Numbered from the stretch's first letter, positions 35,926 through 44,701 are shown. The stretch: DNA of 64,000 bases from RGIG7450 sp045633565 (GCA_045633565.1 JAZQYO010000011.1:1-64000), one strand, 5' to 3'. A program made the numbers and translations. Notes: generated by a model from the letters alone, not told the origin.

Positions 35926-36957
35926 ATGGAGCTATTAAAAGAGCTATGTAATATAAATGCCCTTTCAGGCTTTCATCACACAGGCCAAGGTGCGCTCAAA
36001 AGCATTTTCGAGCGTTATCTCACCGATTGCTCTTTAGACCCTTCAGGCAATGTAACAGGGTATCTCCGTTGTGGCAAAAAGGACGCACCTCTTATAATGC
36101 TTGATGCTCATCTTGACACAATTGGTCTTATCGTTAAGGATTTTGCCGGCGATGGATTTGTGTCTTTTGCTACACTTGGCGGATTTGACCCCCGGGTGCT
36201 TCCCTGCCAGGAGGTTATAATTCATGGAAAAGAAGATGTTTTGGGTGTAATCGGTGCAAAACCTCCGCATATCCTATCAAAAGAGGATATGCAAAAAGGT
36301 GTTAAACTTGACGATTTACTTATAGATACAGGTCTTTCAGACGAGCGCCTTAAAGAGCTTGTTTCTGTTGGCACACCCATATCGGTAAAATCAAAACATA
36401 CCCTGCTGGGAAAGGATAAATTCTGCGGTGGCGGTCTTGACGACCGTGCGGGAATATATGTTCATCTTTTGGCAATAGAAATGCTTAAAAACTGCAAGCT
36501 CAGTGCAGACATCTGTGTTGTTGCAAGCCACTCAGAGGAAATCGGCAGATTTGGTGCAAAAATTGCTGCTGACAGACTTAGTCCCGACCTTGCAATTGTT
36601 GTGGATGTGACTCACGGCGATACACCTGATGGCGACAAAAGCAAAACCTGTGCTCTCGGGAAAGGTCCTGCAGTATGCCTCGGACCAAATTTAAACAGAA
36701 AATATACCTGCCTTTTAAGAGAGGCTCTTGAGCAGGAAAATATAGAGTATCAGACAGAGGTGGAAACGGATGATACGGGCACAAATGCCTGGGATATTCA
36801 GGTGTCATCCTGCGGGATTCCGTGTGTTTTGCTCTCTGTTCCTCTCCGTTATATGCACACAACCATTGAAACTCTTTCCCTTTCGGACCTTGAAAATTCC
36901 GCAAAAGGAATTGCAGCATTTATAAAGTCCGTTTTCGGAGGTGAAAAAGATGCTTAA
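35926..36957 (+). CDS. M42 family metallo-aminopeptidase, copy 1
   Basis: 343 residues from the ATG at 35926 behind AAGGAG. Metal ligands of the M42 family are visible: LDAHLDTIGL (His, Asp), GLDDRAG (bridging Asp), SHSEEIGRFGA (catalytic and ligand Glu), VDVTHGDTPDGD and RYMHTTIET (last His). HLDTIG departs from the usual HMDEIG and from copies 2 and 3. M42 enzymes form large tetrahedral dodecamers that trim peptides. First of three tandem paralogues. Confidence 0.88.
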   Translation: MELLKELCNINALSGFHHTGQGALKSIFERYLTDCSLDPSGNVTGYLRCGKKDAPLIMLDAHLDTIGLIVKDFAGDGFVSFATLGGFDPRVLPCQEVIIHGKEDVLGVIGAKPPHILSKEDMQKGVKLDDLLIDTGLSDERLKELVSVGTPISVKSKHTLLGKDKFCGGGLDDRAGIYVHLLAIEMLKNCKLSADICVVASHSEEIGRFGAKIAADRLSPDLAIVVDVTHGDTPDGDKSKTCALGKGPAVCLGPNLNRKYTCLLREALEQENIEYQTEVETDDTGTNAWDIQVSSCGIPCVLLSVPLRYMHTTIETLSLSDLENSAKGIAAFIKSVFGGEKDA

Positions 36958-37969
36958 GGAATTAACCTCATTATCTGGTATATCAAGCTATGAAGATGAT
37001 GTCATAAACTATATTTCAGAGCAAGTTAAACCTTATTGCGACTCGGTTTCTACCGATAACATGGGTAATCTTATATGTTTTAAGAAAGGCAGAAGCAGTA
37101 ATAAAACCCTCATGCTTGCAGCTCACACCGACGAAGTTGGTTTTCTTGTGAATGATATTACCGACGACGGATATATAAAGTTTTCATCAATAGGAATTGA
37201 CTCACGGATTCTTCTCGGGCTTCGGGTTTTCGTCGGTAAAAATCGTATTCCGGGTGTTATAGGCATAAAGGCTGTTCATTTAACTACTGCAGAAGAACGA
37301 GGGATTGCGGTAAAAGAAAAGGATATGTATATCGACATTGGAGCGTCTTCAAAAGAGGACGCCGAAAAACTTACTGAAAAAGGCGATTTTATTGTTTTTG
37401 ACAGTGACTACACCGAGTTTGGCGACGGTAAAATAAAAGCAAAAGCACTCGATGACAGAGCAGGCTGTGCAGCACTTATAGGGCTTATAAAAGAAGCTGA
37501 TTTTGAATTTGACACCTGGTGCGTTTTTACCGTTCAGGAGGAGGTTGGTCTCCGTGGCGGAATGGTTGCAGCAAAAAAGATTTTGCCCGACATTTTTATA
37601 GCACTTGAATCTACCACCTGCTCTGATATTCCCGATATGGAAAAGGGACTTAACGTAACAAAAATGGGATGCGGTGTTGCTCTTTCTTACATGGATGGCG
37701 GTTTTATGGCGGACAGAAAACTTGTTAGTGCAGTAATGAATTTTGCCAAAAAGAAAAACATTCCCTGTCAGCTCAAAAGCTTTGCGTCCGGCGGAAACGA
37801 GGTGCGTGCTGCTCAAACGGCAGGAAAAGGCGTAATATCCGCTGCACTGTCCGTACCCTGCCGGTATCTGCACTCTCCTCTTTCGGTTATAGATAAATCG
37901 GACTATGAAAGCATGTATCTTCTGGCAAAAGAAATCACTGAAAATTTAAGCAGGTTGGAGGTATTCTGA
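36950..37969 (+). CDS. M42 family metallo-aminopeptidase, copy 2
   Basis: 339 residues from the ATG at 36950; the earlier in-frame GTG at 36941 is part of the GGAGGTG site. It overlaps copy 1 by 8 bp. Ligand motifs: AAHTDEVGFL, ALDDRAGC, TVQEEVGLRGG, ALESTTCSDIPD and RYLHSPLSV, all intact. It is clearly diverged from copies 1 and 3, so the array is not a recent duplication. A hetero-oligomer with different residue preferences is possible (inference). Confidence 0.88.
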   Translation: MLKELTSLSGISSYEDDVINYISEQVKPYCDSVSTDNMGNLICFKKGRSSNKTLMLAAHTDEVGFLVNDITDDGYIKFSSIGIDSRILLGLRVFVGKNRIPGVIGIKAVHLTTAEERGIAVKEKDMYIDIGASSKEDAEKLTEKGDFIVFDSDYTEFGDGKIKAKALDDRAGCAALIGLIKEADFEFDTWCVFTVQEEVGLRGGMVAAKKILPDIFIALESTTCSDIPDMEKGLNVTKMGCGVALSYMDGGFMADRKLVSAVMNFAKKKNIPCQLKSFASGGNEVRAAQTAGKGVISAALSVPCRYLHSPLSVIDKSDYESMYLLAKEITENLSRLEVF

Positions 37970-37970
37970 T

Positions 37971-38948
37971 ATGGAACTTCTTAAAAAACTTACAAACACA
38001 TTCGGCGTTTCCGGCTCGGAAACCGATATTACAAATGTTATAAAATCCGAACTTTCAGGGCTTGGCGAAATATCTGTTTCCCCTATGGGAAACCTTACCC
38101 TTCATATTCCCGGCAAAAGTAAAAAAGTGCTTTTTGCGGCTCACATGGACGAAATAGGTATAATGGCACGTTTTATAGACGATAACGGATTTATTTATTT
38201 TTCAGCAGTAGGCGGTATTTCCCCTGCTACTATATTAAATACAAGAGTGCGTTTTGAAAACGGCGTGTGCGGCGTTGTTTCAGCCGGTGAGAAAAAGGAA
38301 ATCAAAGATTTAAAAATTACCGATATGTTTATTGATGTTGGCGCAAAGGATAAATCTGATGCCGAGGAAAAAATACCCCTCGGTATTTGTGGCAGATTTG
38401 AGTCAGCTTTTGAGATTTCAGGCAAAACGCTAATCTCACGCAGTCTTGATAACAGAGCGGGTTGCTGGGCTCTTATCAAAGCCGCAAAACAACTCAAAAA
38501 CACTGGCTGCGACGTATATATGGTGTTTACTGCTCAGGAGGAAATAGGTCTGCGTGGTGCGGCTACTGCCGCTTATGATATATGTCCCGACTACGCAATT
38601 GCAGTGGATATTACCGACACAGGCGATACGCCCGACTGTGAAAAAATGGCTGTGAAGCTTGGTTTGGGTCCCTGCATTAAAATAATGGACAAAGGAATCG
38701 TTACAAACCATGAAATACGTGAAATAATCGCTGAGGCAGCGTGCTCCGTATCCATTCCTGTCCAGCAGGAAATTCTTACTGCCGGCAAAACAGATGCCAC
38801 ATACTTGCAATACTCGTGCGGTGGTATAAAAACAGGCGCAATTTCCATTCCGCTCAGATACATTCACACCCCTCACGAGATGGCAAATTCGGAAGATTTA
38901 CAGAATACCGTGGACCTTATTTGTGCAATATGCAAAAAAATTATGTAA
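37971..38948 (+). CDS. M42 family metallo-aminopeptidase, copy 3
   Basis: 325 residues, starting 1 bp after copy 2. Motifs are AAHMDEIGIM, SLDNRAGC, TAQEEIGLRGA, VDITDTGDTPD and RYIHTPHEM, the most canonical of the three. A cytoplasmic peptide-trimming enzyme. It ends the run that starts with the heat-shock operon; a new promoter for proC begins 15 bp after its stop. Confidence 0.88.
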   Translation: MELLKKLTNTFGVSGSETDITNVIKSELSGLGEISVSPMGNLTLHIPGKSKKVLFAAHMDEIGIMARFIDDNGFIYFSAVGGISPATILNTRVRFENGVCGVVSAGEKKEIKDLKITDMFIDVGAKDKSDAEEKIPLGICGRFESAFEISGKTLISRSLDNRAGCWALIKAAKQLKNTGCDVYMVFTAQEEIGLRGAATAAYDICPDYAIAVDITDTGDTPDCEKMAVKLGLGPCIKIMDKGIVTNHEIREIIAEAACSVSIPVQQEILTAGKTDATYLQYSCGGIKTGAISIPLRYIHTPHEMANSEDLQNTVDLICAICKKIM

Positions 38949-38962
38949 CTTTGAAAAAAGGA

Positions 38963-38991
38963 TTGACAAATGTCGGAAAATTTAGTAAAAT
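38963..38991 (+). promoter_or_regulatory. Promoter of proC
   Basis: TTGACA (38963-38968), a 17-bp spacer and TAAAAT (38986-38991). Confidence 0.78.
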
Positions 38992-39014
38992 ATCAAATAC
39001 ACGCTAATGGTAAT

Positions 39015-39048
39015 CATCCTGCCTTGTGGCAGGGTGTTTATCTTTCTA
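39015..39048 (+). promoter_or_regulatory. Hairpin in the proC leader, possible attenuator
   Basis: A 9-bp stem CATCCTGCC/GGCAGGGTG (one G-T pair) with a TTGT loop is followed by a U-rich tract. A second 8-bp stem ACCGGGGC/GCTCCGGT (39062-39069 with 39081-39088) lies before the ribosome binding site. No known riboswitch class was recognised. Confidence 0.4.
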
Positions 39049-39121
39049 TTTTCAAATTCTGACCGGGGCTGACACTTTTTGCTCCGGTTTAATTAACTAA
39101 TCAGGTTATCGGAGGCTCTTT

Positions 39122-39892
39122 ATGAAGCTTAGTTTTATAGGTGGCGGAAACATGGCATCAGCCATTATAAACGGAATAGTTAAGAGTGGTTTTGTTCCGG
39201 CAGAAAACATCACAGTAAGCGACCTTATGTCCGAAAAGCTTTCCAGCTTTAAAGAAAAAGGCATAAACGTCACCTCGGACAGCCTCGCTGCTGCCGGCAG
39301 TGCGGATGTCATAATTTTTGCTGTAAAACCGGATGTGCTACGCAAAATTCTCCCCTCTTTTGCGGGTCTTAAAAAACTTTTCATATCAATAGCTGCGGGT
39401 GTATCTGTTTCCGAGCTTAAAAACGGACTTGGAAATGATGCGGATGTAATTCGTGTTATGCCTAATACTCCCGCTATTGTCGGCGAAGGAATGACTGTCA
39501 TCTGTCAGTCAGACGCTGATACTGATTTTGCGGTAAAACTTTTTGAAACTATTGGTAAAACAGTTGTTTTAGATGAAAAATATATTGATGCGGTAACAGC
39601 AGTTTCCGGCTCTGGCCCCGCTTATATTTACATGGTGATTGAAGCAATGGCAGACGGCGGTGTTCTTTGCGGTCTTCCCCGTGATGTTGCATATAAACTT
39701 GCTGCACAGACGGTGCTTGGTTCTGCAAAAACCGTGCTTGAAACAGGTGAACATCCTGGCGTTTTAAAAGACCGTGTATGTTCTCCCGGCGGGACAACTA
39801 TTGAAGCAGTTTATTCACTTGAAGAAAGTGATTTGCGTGGTGCATTTATAAAAGCAATCAGAAAATGTGCCGATAAATCAAAGTCAATGTAA
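39122..39892 (+). CDS. proC: Pyrroline-5-carboxylate reductase
   Basis: 256 residues. The N-terminal NADPH motif is LSFIGGGNMASAIINGIV. The family signature near the C terminus is HPGVLKDRVCSPGGTTIEAV, with VSGSGPAYIYMVIEAMADGGV in the dimerisation helix bundle. It makes the last step of proline synthesis. proA and proB are not in the window. Ribosome binding site GGAGG. Confidence 0.95.
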   Translation: MKLSFIGGGNMASAIINGIVKSGFVPAENITVSDLMSEKLSSFKEKGINVTSDSLAAAGSADVIIFAVKPDVLRKILPSFAGLKKLFISIAAGVSVSELKNGLGNDADVIRVMPNTPAIVGEGMTVICQSDADTDFAVKLFETIGKTVVLDEKYIDAVTAVSGSGPAYIYMVIEAMADGGVLCGLPRDVAYKLAAQTVLGSAKTVLETGEHPGVLKDRVCSPGGTTIEAVYSLEESDLRGAFIKAIRKCADKSKSM

Positions 39893-39946
39893 TTTTAGGC
39901 TTTTCTGCGGAATATATTTTAGAGAATATTTTTCTGCGGAGGAGTT

Positions 39947-40456
39947 ATGAAAAAATTACATGCTGAAAAAGTGGGCAAGCTACTTACCTACATACTTATG
40001 CTTACCTTTGTTGCCGGTGTCGTTGCCGGGTCGGTTTTTGCAATGCTTAGTGCAGGCAAAAATACTCTGACAGTTACTTCGGCTTCAAAACTGACTGTGT
40101 TTGCTGAATCTTTTAAGTCCTTTTTAAAACCATGTTTTATTATCTGGCTTTCAGGATTCACCGGTATTTCTGTTTACTTTTCAGCTACGACACTTGCCTA
40201 CCGCGGTGGTATTTTCGGCTATCTGGTAGCATTCATTATAAAAAATCATGGTATTGGTCCGGCACTTTGTGTCACCTTGCCGCAAAATATAATATTTTTC
40301 CCTTTTCTTTTGTTTATCAGTCTGTGTGCTGCTTTGCAGAAAAAAAAGGGGTTAGCCGGATATTTTCTGACACTCGGGTTGATTGTTATTGTATGTGCAC
40401 TTTCAGCTTTGCTGGATACATATTTAACTTCATTTTTAATAAGGATTACACTTTAA
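39947..40456 (+). CDS. spoIIM: Stage II sporulation protein M (SpoIIM-like)
   Basis: 169 residues, about five membrane helices (LLTYILMLTFVAGVVAGSVF; IIWLSGFTGISVYFSATTLAYRGGIFGYLVAF; ALCVTLPQNIIFFPFLLF; YFLTLGLIVIVCALSALLD). The RGGIFGYLVA and LPQNIIFFP patterns fit the SpoIIM/DUF95 family. SpoIIM works with SpoIID and SpoIIP in forespore engulfment. It is followed by a xer gene, a common Firmicute pairing. A GGAGG site precedes the ATG. Slightly shorter than B. subtilis SpoIIM (about 214). Confidence 0.85.
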   Translation: MKKLHAEKVGKLLTYILMLTFVAGVVAGSVFAMLSAGKNTLTVTSASKLTVFAESFKSFLKPCFIIWLSGFTGISVYFSATTLAYRGGIFGYLVAFIIKNHGIGPALCVTLPQNIIFFPFLLFISLCAALQKKKGLAGYFLTLGLIVIVCALSALLDTYLTSFLIRITL

Positions 40457-40473
40457 CAAAGGAGGTGACAGTT

Positions 40474-41352
40474 TTGCTGTATACCGAAGATTTCGCAGGT
40501 TATTTAAAACAAAATAAAAAATCTTCTGCCAACACCATAGCTTCTTACATGCGTGACCTTAAAAAATTTGAAAGCTATATTCTGGCAGAAAATCTAAACA
40601 TTCAGAAAGTAAACACAAATACTGTCAGCTCTTATATTTCAAATATGCAACAGGGTGGACAGGCTGTTTCATCCGTTCTTCGCTCAATCGCTTCACTAAG
40701 ATCATATTTTCACTATCTCGTGGATAGTGGAAAATTACCTTCAAACCCCCTTGAAGGAATAAAAGCTCCCAAGCTTCCCGAAAGGAATATTTCGGTTTTA
40801 ACTTCAAAAGAAACTGACCTTCTTTTAAGTCAACCGCAGGCAATAGGCTTTAAGGGTTGCAGGGACAAAGCTATGCTTGAACTGCTCTACGCAACAGGAC
40901 TTAAGGTGACAGAGCTTATAGCTTTAAAAACGTCCGACGTAAATCTTGATGATGCTCAGCTATCCTGTGGTGCAGGTAATAAACAAAGAACCATACCTCT
41001 CGGCAATATTGCAATGAGTGCTCTTAAGGCATATCTACCTCTCAGAAGCAATAATATGCTGATAGACGATACAAACGACTATCTTTTTGTGAACATCAGC
41101 GGTGGCAGTATGTCCCGCCAGGGTTTCTGGAAAATTATCAAATTTTATGCGGACAAGGCTAAAATTAAAAAAGAAATTACTCCAAACACCCTCCGTCACT
41201 CTTTTGCCGTTCACCTGATTGAAAGCGGTGCAGATGTTTCTGCCGTTCAGGAAATGCTCGGACATACCGCCGAATTTTCAACAAAAATTTATTCTGATGT
41301 TGTAAACGGTCGTCTCGGAAACGTCTATAAAAAAACACGTAACAAAAAGTGA
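40474..41352 (+). CDS. Xer-like tyrosine recombinase with altered catalytic residues
   Basis: About 292 residues from a TTG at 40474, correctly spaced from the AAAGGAGGTG site. The SAM-like N-terminal domain (FAGYLKQNKKSSANTIASYMRDL) and the catalytic domain align with XerD along their length. Three of six catalytic positions differ: ATGLRVSEL is ATGLKVTEL (R148 to K), GKGNKER is GAGNKQR (K172 to A), and SPHVLRH is TPNTLRH (H244 to N). R247, H270 (MLGHT) and the nucleophile Tyr (KIYSDV) remain. Full strand-exchange activity is doubtful. Confidence 0.88.
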   Translation: MLYTEDFAGYLKQNKKSSANTIASYMRDLKKFESYILAENLNIQKVNTNTVSSYISNMQQGGQAVSSVLRSIASLRSYFHYLVDSGKLPSNPLEGIKAPKLPERNISVLTSKETDLLLSQPQAIGFKGCRDKAMLELLYATGLKVTELIALKTSDVNLDDAQLSCGAGNKQRTIPLGNIAMSALKAYLPLRSNNMLIDDTNDYLFVNISGGSMSRQGFWKIIKFYADKAKIKKEITPNTLRHSFAVHLIESGADVSAVQEMLGHTAEFSTKIYSDVVNGRLGNVYKKTRNKK

Positions 41353-41457
41353 AACCAGTTCATTGTTTTTTAATGGATTGATTTCACTTTTTTCTTGCTT
41401 TTACGACAGTTTTATGTTAAAATAAACTTGTATATTTATAGTTTTGAGGTGAATGCT

Positions 41458-42045
41458 GTGTTTTCATATATCAAAGGCAGCTTAGAATGTGTAAATTCTG
41501 CTTTCGCTGTTATTGAAAACGGCGGAATAGGTTACAAAATAAATATGCCCTTTCGGGAAAGCTCTGCTCTCCCCTTGAATGGTGAAGTGAAAATATATAT
41601 TTACACACACATCCGAGAAGATGCTTTTGAGCTTTTCGGTTTTGTGAGTGAAGAAAGCTTAAAGCTTTTTGAACTTCTTTTATCCGTTTCCGGCGTGGGA
41701 CCAAAAGCAGCTACTGCCATTTTGGACACATTTTCGCCCTCTGAAATTATTTTGGCAATTTCCTCAGGTGATTCAAAGTCTATTACAAAAGCATCGGGAA
41801 TAGGCGCTAAAACAGCACAGCGAATTGTTCTTGAGCTTGCGGACAAACTCAAAGGTTTTTCTCCCGACTCTCTGCCCCAAGTAAATATGCCGTCAAGCGT
41901 TCCCGGCGGCATGTCTGATGAGGCAATCGGTGCACTTGTTTCGCTGGGCTACTCGGAAGCTGCAGCAAAAAGTGCCGTACTTAGCGTCAAGAATGCATCA
42001 AATGTTGAAGAACTTATAAAACTTGCACTTAAAAGTGCAATGTAA
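41458..42045 (+). CDS. ruvA: Holliday junction branch migration protein RuvA
   Basis: 195 residues from a GTG at 41458 with GAGGTG six bases upstream; the product then begins FSYIKGSLE as RuvA usually does. The OB fold occupies the first 65 residues. Helix-hairpin-helix motifs are LLSVSGVGPKAATAIL and ITKASGIGAKTAQRIVLEL. The C-terminal domain that contacts RuvB is EAIGALVSLGYSEAAAKSAV. It forms a complex with RuvB, encoded 11 bp downstream. Confidence 0.95.
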   Translation: MFSYIKGSLECVNSAFAVIENGGIGYKINMPFRESSALPLNGEVKIYIYTHIREDAFELFGFVSEESLKLFELLLSVSGVGPKAATAILDTFSPSEIILAISSGDSKSITKASGIGAKTAQRIVLELADKLKGFSPDSLPQVNMPSSVPGGMSDEAIGALVSLGYSEAAAKSAVLSVKNASNVEELIKLALKSAM

Positions 42046-42056
42046 GGAGTAATCTA

Positions 42057-43058
42057 ATGGAAGATATACGTTCCGTATCGGGAAGTTTTTTAAACGAAGA
42101 TTCTGAAATTGAATATTCTCTCCGTCCCCGCAATTTAGAGGAATATGTGGGTCAGGACAAAGTTAAGGATAATTTAAGCGTATTTATTTCGGCAGCAAAA
42201 AAACGTGGCGACTCTCTTGACCATGTTCTGCTTTACGGTCCTCCGGGACTTGGTAAAACCACTCTTGCCGGCATAATTGCAAATGAGCTTAATGTTAATA
42301 TCCGTATAACGAGTGGTCCTGCAATAGAAAAACCGGGTGACCTTGCGGCAATTTTAACCAACCTTCAGCCAAACGATGTACTCTTTATTGACGAAATACA
42401 CCGTATGAGCAGAAGTGTTGAAGAAGTTTTATATCCCGCTATGGAAGATTATGCTCTTGATATTATCATTGGCAAAGGTCCGAGTGCACGCTCAATCAGA
42501 CTTGACCTGCAGCCTTTTACTCTTATTGGTGCAACAACCCGTGCCGGTTCCCTTTCCTCACCCCTGCGTGACAGGTTTGGCATGATAATGCGTCTTGAAC
42601 TTTATTCAACTGAAGAACTTTTGCAGATTGTAAAGCGCTCAGCAAACATTTTAGGGGTAGGCATTGAAGAAAAAGGTGCACTTGAAATTGCAACCCGTTC
42701 AAGGGGAACTCCCCGTATTGCAAACAGACTTATTAAGCGTGTTCGTGACTTTGCTCAAATCCGTGGTGACGGAATTATCACTGATAAAATCGCTGACATG
42801 GCTTTAAATATGCTTGAAATTGACAGGCTTGGGCTTGACGGTGTTGACCGCCGTATGCTTCTTTCAATTATCAATCATTTCGGTGGCGGTCCGGTTGGGC
42901 TTGACACACTTGCCGCAACTATCGGCGAAGATGCCAATACCATTGAAGATGTTTATGAGCCTTATCTTATGCAGCTCGGCTTTTTAAACAGAACTCCCCG
43001 TGGCAGAATGGCGACAAAGTCCGCTTACGACCATTTAGGTATTCCTTTTGATAAGTAA
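42057..43058 (+). CDS. ruvB: Holliday junction DNA helicase RuvB
   Basis: 333 residues. AAA+ motor: LRPRNLEEYVGQDKVKDNL, Walker A GPPGLGKTT, Walker B LFIDEIHRM, sensor 1 IGATTRAGSLSSPLRDRFG and the arginine finger region. The C-terminal winged helix ends in FLNRTPRGRMATKSAYDHL. It drives branch migration with RuvA. RuvC is encoded separately at 15646. Confidence 0.97.
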   Translation: MEDIRSVSGSFLNEDSEIEYSLRPRNLEEYVGQDKVKDNLSVFISAAKKRGDSLDHVLLYGPPGLGKTTLAGIIANELNVNIRITSGPAIEKPGDLAAILTNLQPNDVLFIDEIHRMSRSVEEVLYPAMEDYALDIIIGKGPSARSIRLDLQPFTLIGATTRAGSLSSPLRDRFGMIMRLELYSTEELLQIVKRSANILGVGIEEKGALEIATRSRGTPRIANRLIKRVRDFAQIRGDGIITDKIADMALNMLEIDRLGLDGVDRRMLLSIINHFGGGPVGLDTLAATIGEDANTIEDVYEPYLMQLGFLNRTPRGRMATKSAYDHLGIPFDK

Positions 43059-43110
43059 TTTTTATCCAATATTACTAATTTATTTCGTGATATTTGGTAA
43101 CATATTGCCA

Positions 43111-43139
43111 TTGGCTTTTTATGTCGAATTTGGTAAAAT
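43111..43139 (+). promoter_or_regulatory. Promoter of the BMP-type ABC operon
   Basis: TTGGCT (43111-43116), a 17-bp spacer and TAAAAT (43134-43139). A 7-bp hairpin AGGTTGA/TCAACCT lies in the short leader (43155-43172). Confidence 0.6.
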
Positions 43140-43203
43140 ATAATTATGAATTTTAGGTTGAAGGCTCAACCTGATTTTATAAAATTTTTAGGAGGTATCC
43201 CAA

Positions 43204-44388
43204 ATGAAAAAACTTCTCGCACTCGCCCTTGTTGCAGTGATGGTTCTCGCTTTTGCAGCATGTGGCAACACAAACACAGCTGATGCTGATTTCAAAGTAG
43301 GTTTCATTTTCCTTCACGATGAAAACTCAACCTACGACAAGAACTTCCTTGATGCTGCACTTGCTGCACAGGAAGCTCTCGGACTCAGTGATGATCAGAT
43401 TATGATCAAAGTTAACATTCCCGAAGATGCAAAATGCTATGAAACAGCTGCAGAACTCGTTGATGCAGGTTGTGACATCGTATTTGCTGACAGCTTCGGT
43501 CATGAAGACTTTATGATTCAGGCAGCTAAAGAGTTCCCTGAAGTTATGTTCTGCCATGCTACAGGTACAAAAGCTCACACAGAAAACCTTCCTAACTTCT
43601 ACAATGCATTTGCTTCCATCTACGAAGGCAGATTCCTTGCAGGTGTTGCAGCAGGTCTCAAGCTCAACGAAATGATCGAAAGTGGTAAAATTACTGCTGA
43701 ACAGGCTAAAATCGGTTATGTTGGTGCTCACCCCTATGCTGAAGTTAAATCAGGTTACACATCCTTCTTCCTTGGTGCACGTTACGCTTGCCCCACAGCT
43801 ACAATGGATGTTAAATACACAAACTCCTGGTTTGATATAGCTGCTGAAAAAGAAATGGCTAACGCTCTTATCGCTGACGGTTGCGTACTCATCAGCCAGC
43901 ATGCTGACTCTGAAGGTGCTCCTAAAGCTTGTGAAGAAGCAGGCGTTCCTAACGTAGCATACAACCTTGATACAAGAGAATGGGGCCCGAATTCTGCTCT
44001 CATTTCTTCCAAAATCAACTGGCAGCCTTACTTTGAACACATCATCACAGCTGTAACAGAAGGCAAAGAAATCACACAGGATTTCTGCGGCGGTCTTGAA
44101 GAAGGCGTTGTTATGACTCTCGGCTTAAACGACAAAGTTGCTGCTGAAGGTACAGAAGCTAAACTTGAAGAAGTTAAAGCTAAAATCATCTCCGGCGAAA
44201 TCAAAGTGTTTGACACAGCTACATTCACAGTTGGCGGTCAGACTCTGACAAGCTACATGGCAGACGTTGATTCTGACGCTGCTTTTACTGGCGATACAGA
44301 AGTTGTTTCTGACGGATACTTCCACGAATCCGAATTCAGAAGCGCTCCTTACTTCGACCTCGTAATCGACGGTATTACAGAGAAGTAA
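43204..44388 (+). CDS. BMP family ABC transporter substrate-binding lipoprotein
   Basis: 394 residues. The lipoprotein signal ends in a lipobox-like AFAAC at about residue 20. The BMP/PnrA fold follows: FKVGFIFLHDENSTYDKNFLDAAL, DIVFADSFGHEDFMIQAAKEFPEVMFCHATG, IGYVGAHPYAEVKSGYTSFFLGA and LISQHADSEGAP. The family binds nucleosides, purines or related ligands outside the membrane. Codon bias is strong, in line with the high amounts needed for binding proteins. The ATPase and permease genes follow after a 332-bp repeat and hairpin region. Confidence 0.92.
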   Translation: MKKLLALALVAVMVLAFAACGNTNTADADFKVGFIFLHDENSTYDKNFLDAALAAQEALGLSDDQIMIKVNIPEDAKCYETAAELVDAGCDIVFADSFGHEDFMIQAAKEFPEVMFCHATGTKAHTENLPNFYNAFASIYEGRFLAGVAAGLKLNEMIESGKITAEQAKIGYVGAHPYAEVKSGYTSFFLGARYACPTATMDVKYTNSWFDIAAEKEMANALIADGCVLISQHADSEGAPKACEEAGVPNVAYNLDTREWGPNSALISSKINWQPYFEHIITAVTEGKEITQDFCGGLEEGVVMTLGLNDKVAAEGTEAKLEEVKAKIISGEIKVFDTATFTVGGQTLTSYMADVDSDAAFTGDTEVVSDGYFHESEFRSAPYFDLVIDGITEK

Positions 44389-44391
44389 GAA

Positions 44392-44595
44392 CCCGACCCA
44401 TTAACGCAATCAAAGATTGCTATGGGACCCCGGAACCTTGCTTTGCTTTGCAAAGAACAACCCGACCCATTAACGCAATCAAAGATTGCTATGGGACCCC
44501 GGAACCTTGCTTTGCTTTGCAAAGAACAACCCGACCCATTAACGCAATCAAAGATTGCTATGGGACCCCGGAACCTTGCTTTGCTGTCGCAAAGA
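44392..44595. repeat. Three tandem 69-bp repeats
   Basis: Copies begin at 44392, 44461 and 44530 (period 69). Copies 1 and 2 are identical over their whole length by eye; copy 3 diverges only at its end (TTTGCTGTCGCAAAGAATAAA). Each copy can fold: CCCAT...ATGGG encloses GCAATC-AAA-GATTGC. Because 69 is a multiple of three, spurious ORFs run through on both strands. The position between a binding-protein gene and its ATPase gene recalls REP elements that stabilise upstream mRNA. Confidence 0.92.
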
Positions 44596-44619
44596 ATAAA
44601 CAAGGTAAATTAAATAAAC

Positions 44620-44658
44620 AAGAACACCGGCGGGGCCTTTCGCCCCGCCCATGTTCTT
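44620..44658 (+). terminator. GC-rich hairpin, partial terminator or mRNA-end structure
   Basis: Stem AAGAACA/TGTTCTT (44620-44626, 44652-44658) encloses GGCGGGGC/GCCCCGCC (44629-44636, 44642-44649). Only a short U-run follows, so read-through is likely. Confidence 0.55.
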
Positions 44659-44701
44659 TACATTAAGAAAAAGCATGCGTTCTGTGCTTTTTCTTAATGT
44701 A
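44659..44701 (+). repeat. Perfect 17-bp stem-loop upstream of the ATPase gene
   Basis: TACATTAAGAAAAAGCA (44659-44675) pairs exactly with 44685-44701 around a 9-nt loop. It may be an RNA processing or stability structure. Confidence 0.75.

Noticed and set aside
36578..38876. Minus-strand ORFs opposite the M42 genes (36578-36919, 37349-37873, 38436-38876)
   Set aside because: Antisense shadows; the plus-strand genes have complete metal-binding motifs and coupled starts.
40132..40473. Upstream extension of the Xer frame
   Set aside because: It lies inside spoIIM in another frame; the TTG at 40474 has the correct ribosome binding site.
43141..43203. Purine riboswitch before the BMP-type transporter
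   Set aside because: The leader is only about 60 nt with one short hairpin and lacks the conserved purine aptamer core.
44349..44666. Several ORFs on both strands through the repeat array
   Set aside because: The 69-bp period is a multiple of three, so open frames arise automatically; the products are exact repeats with no start signals.
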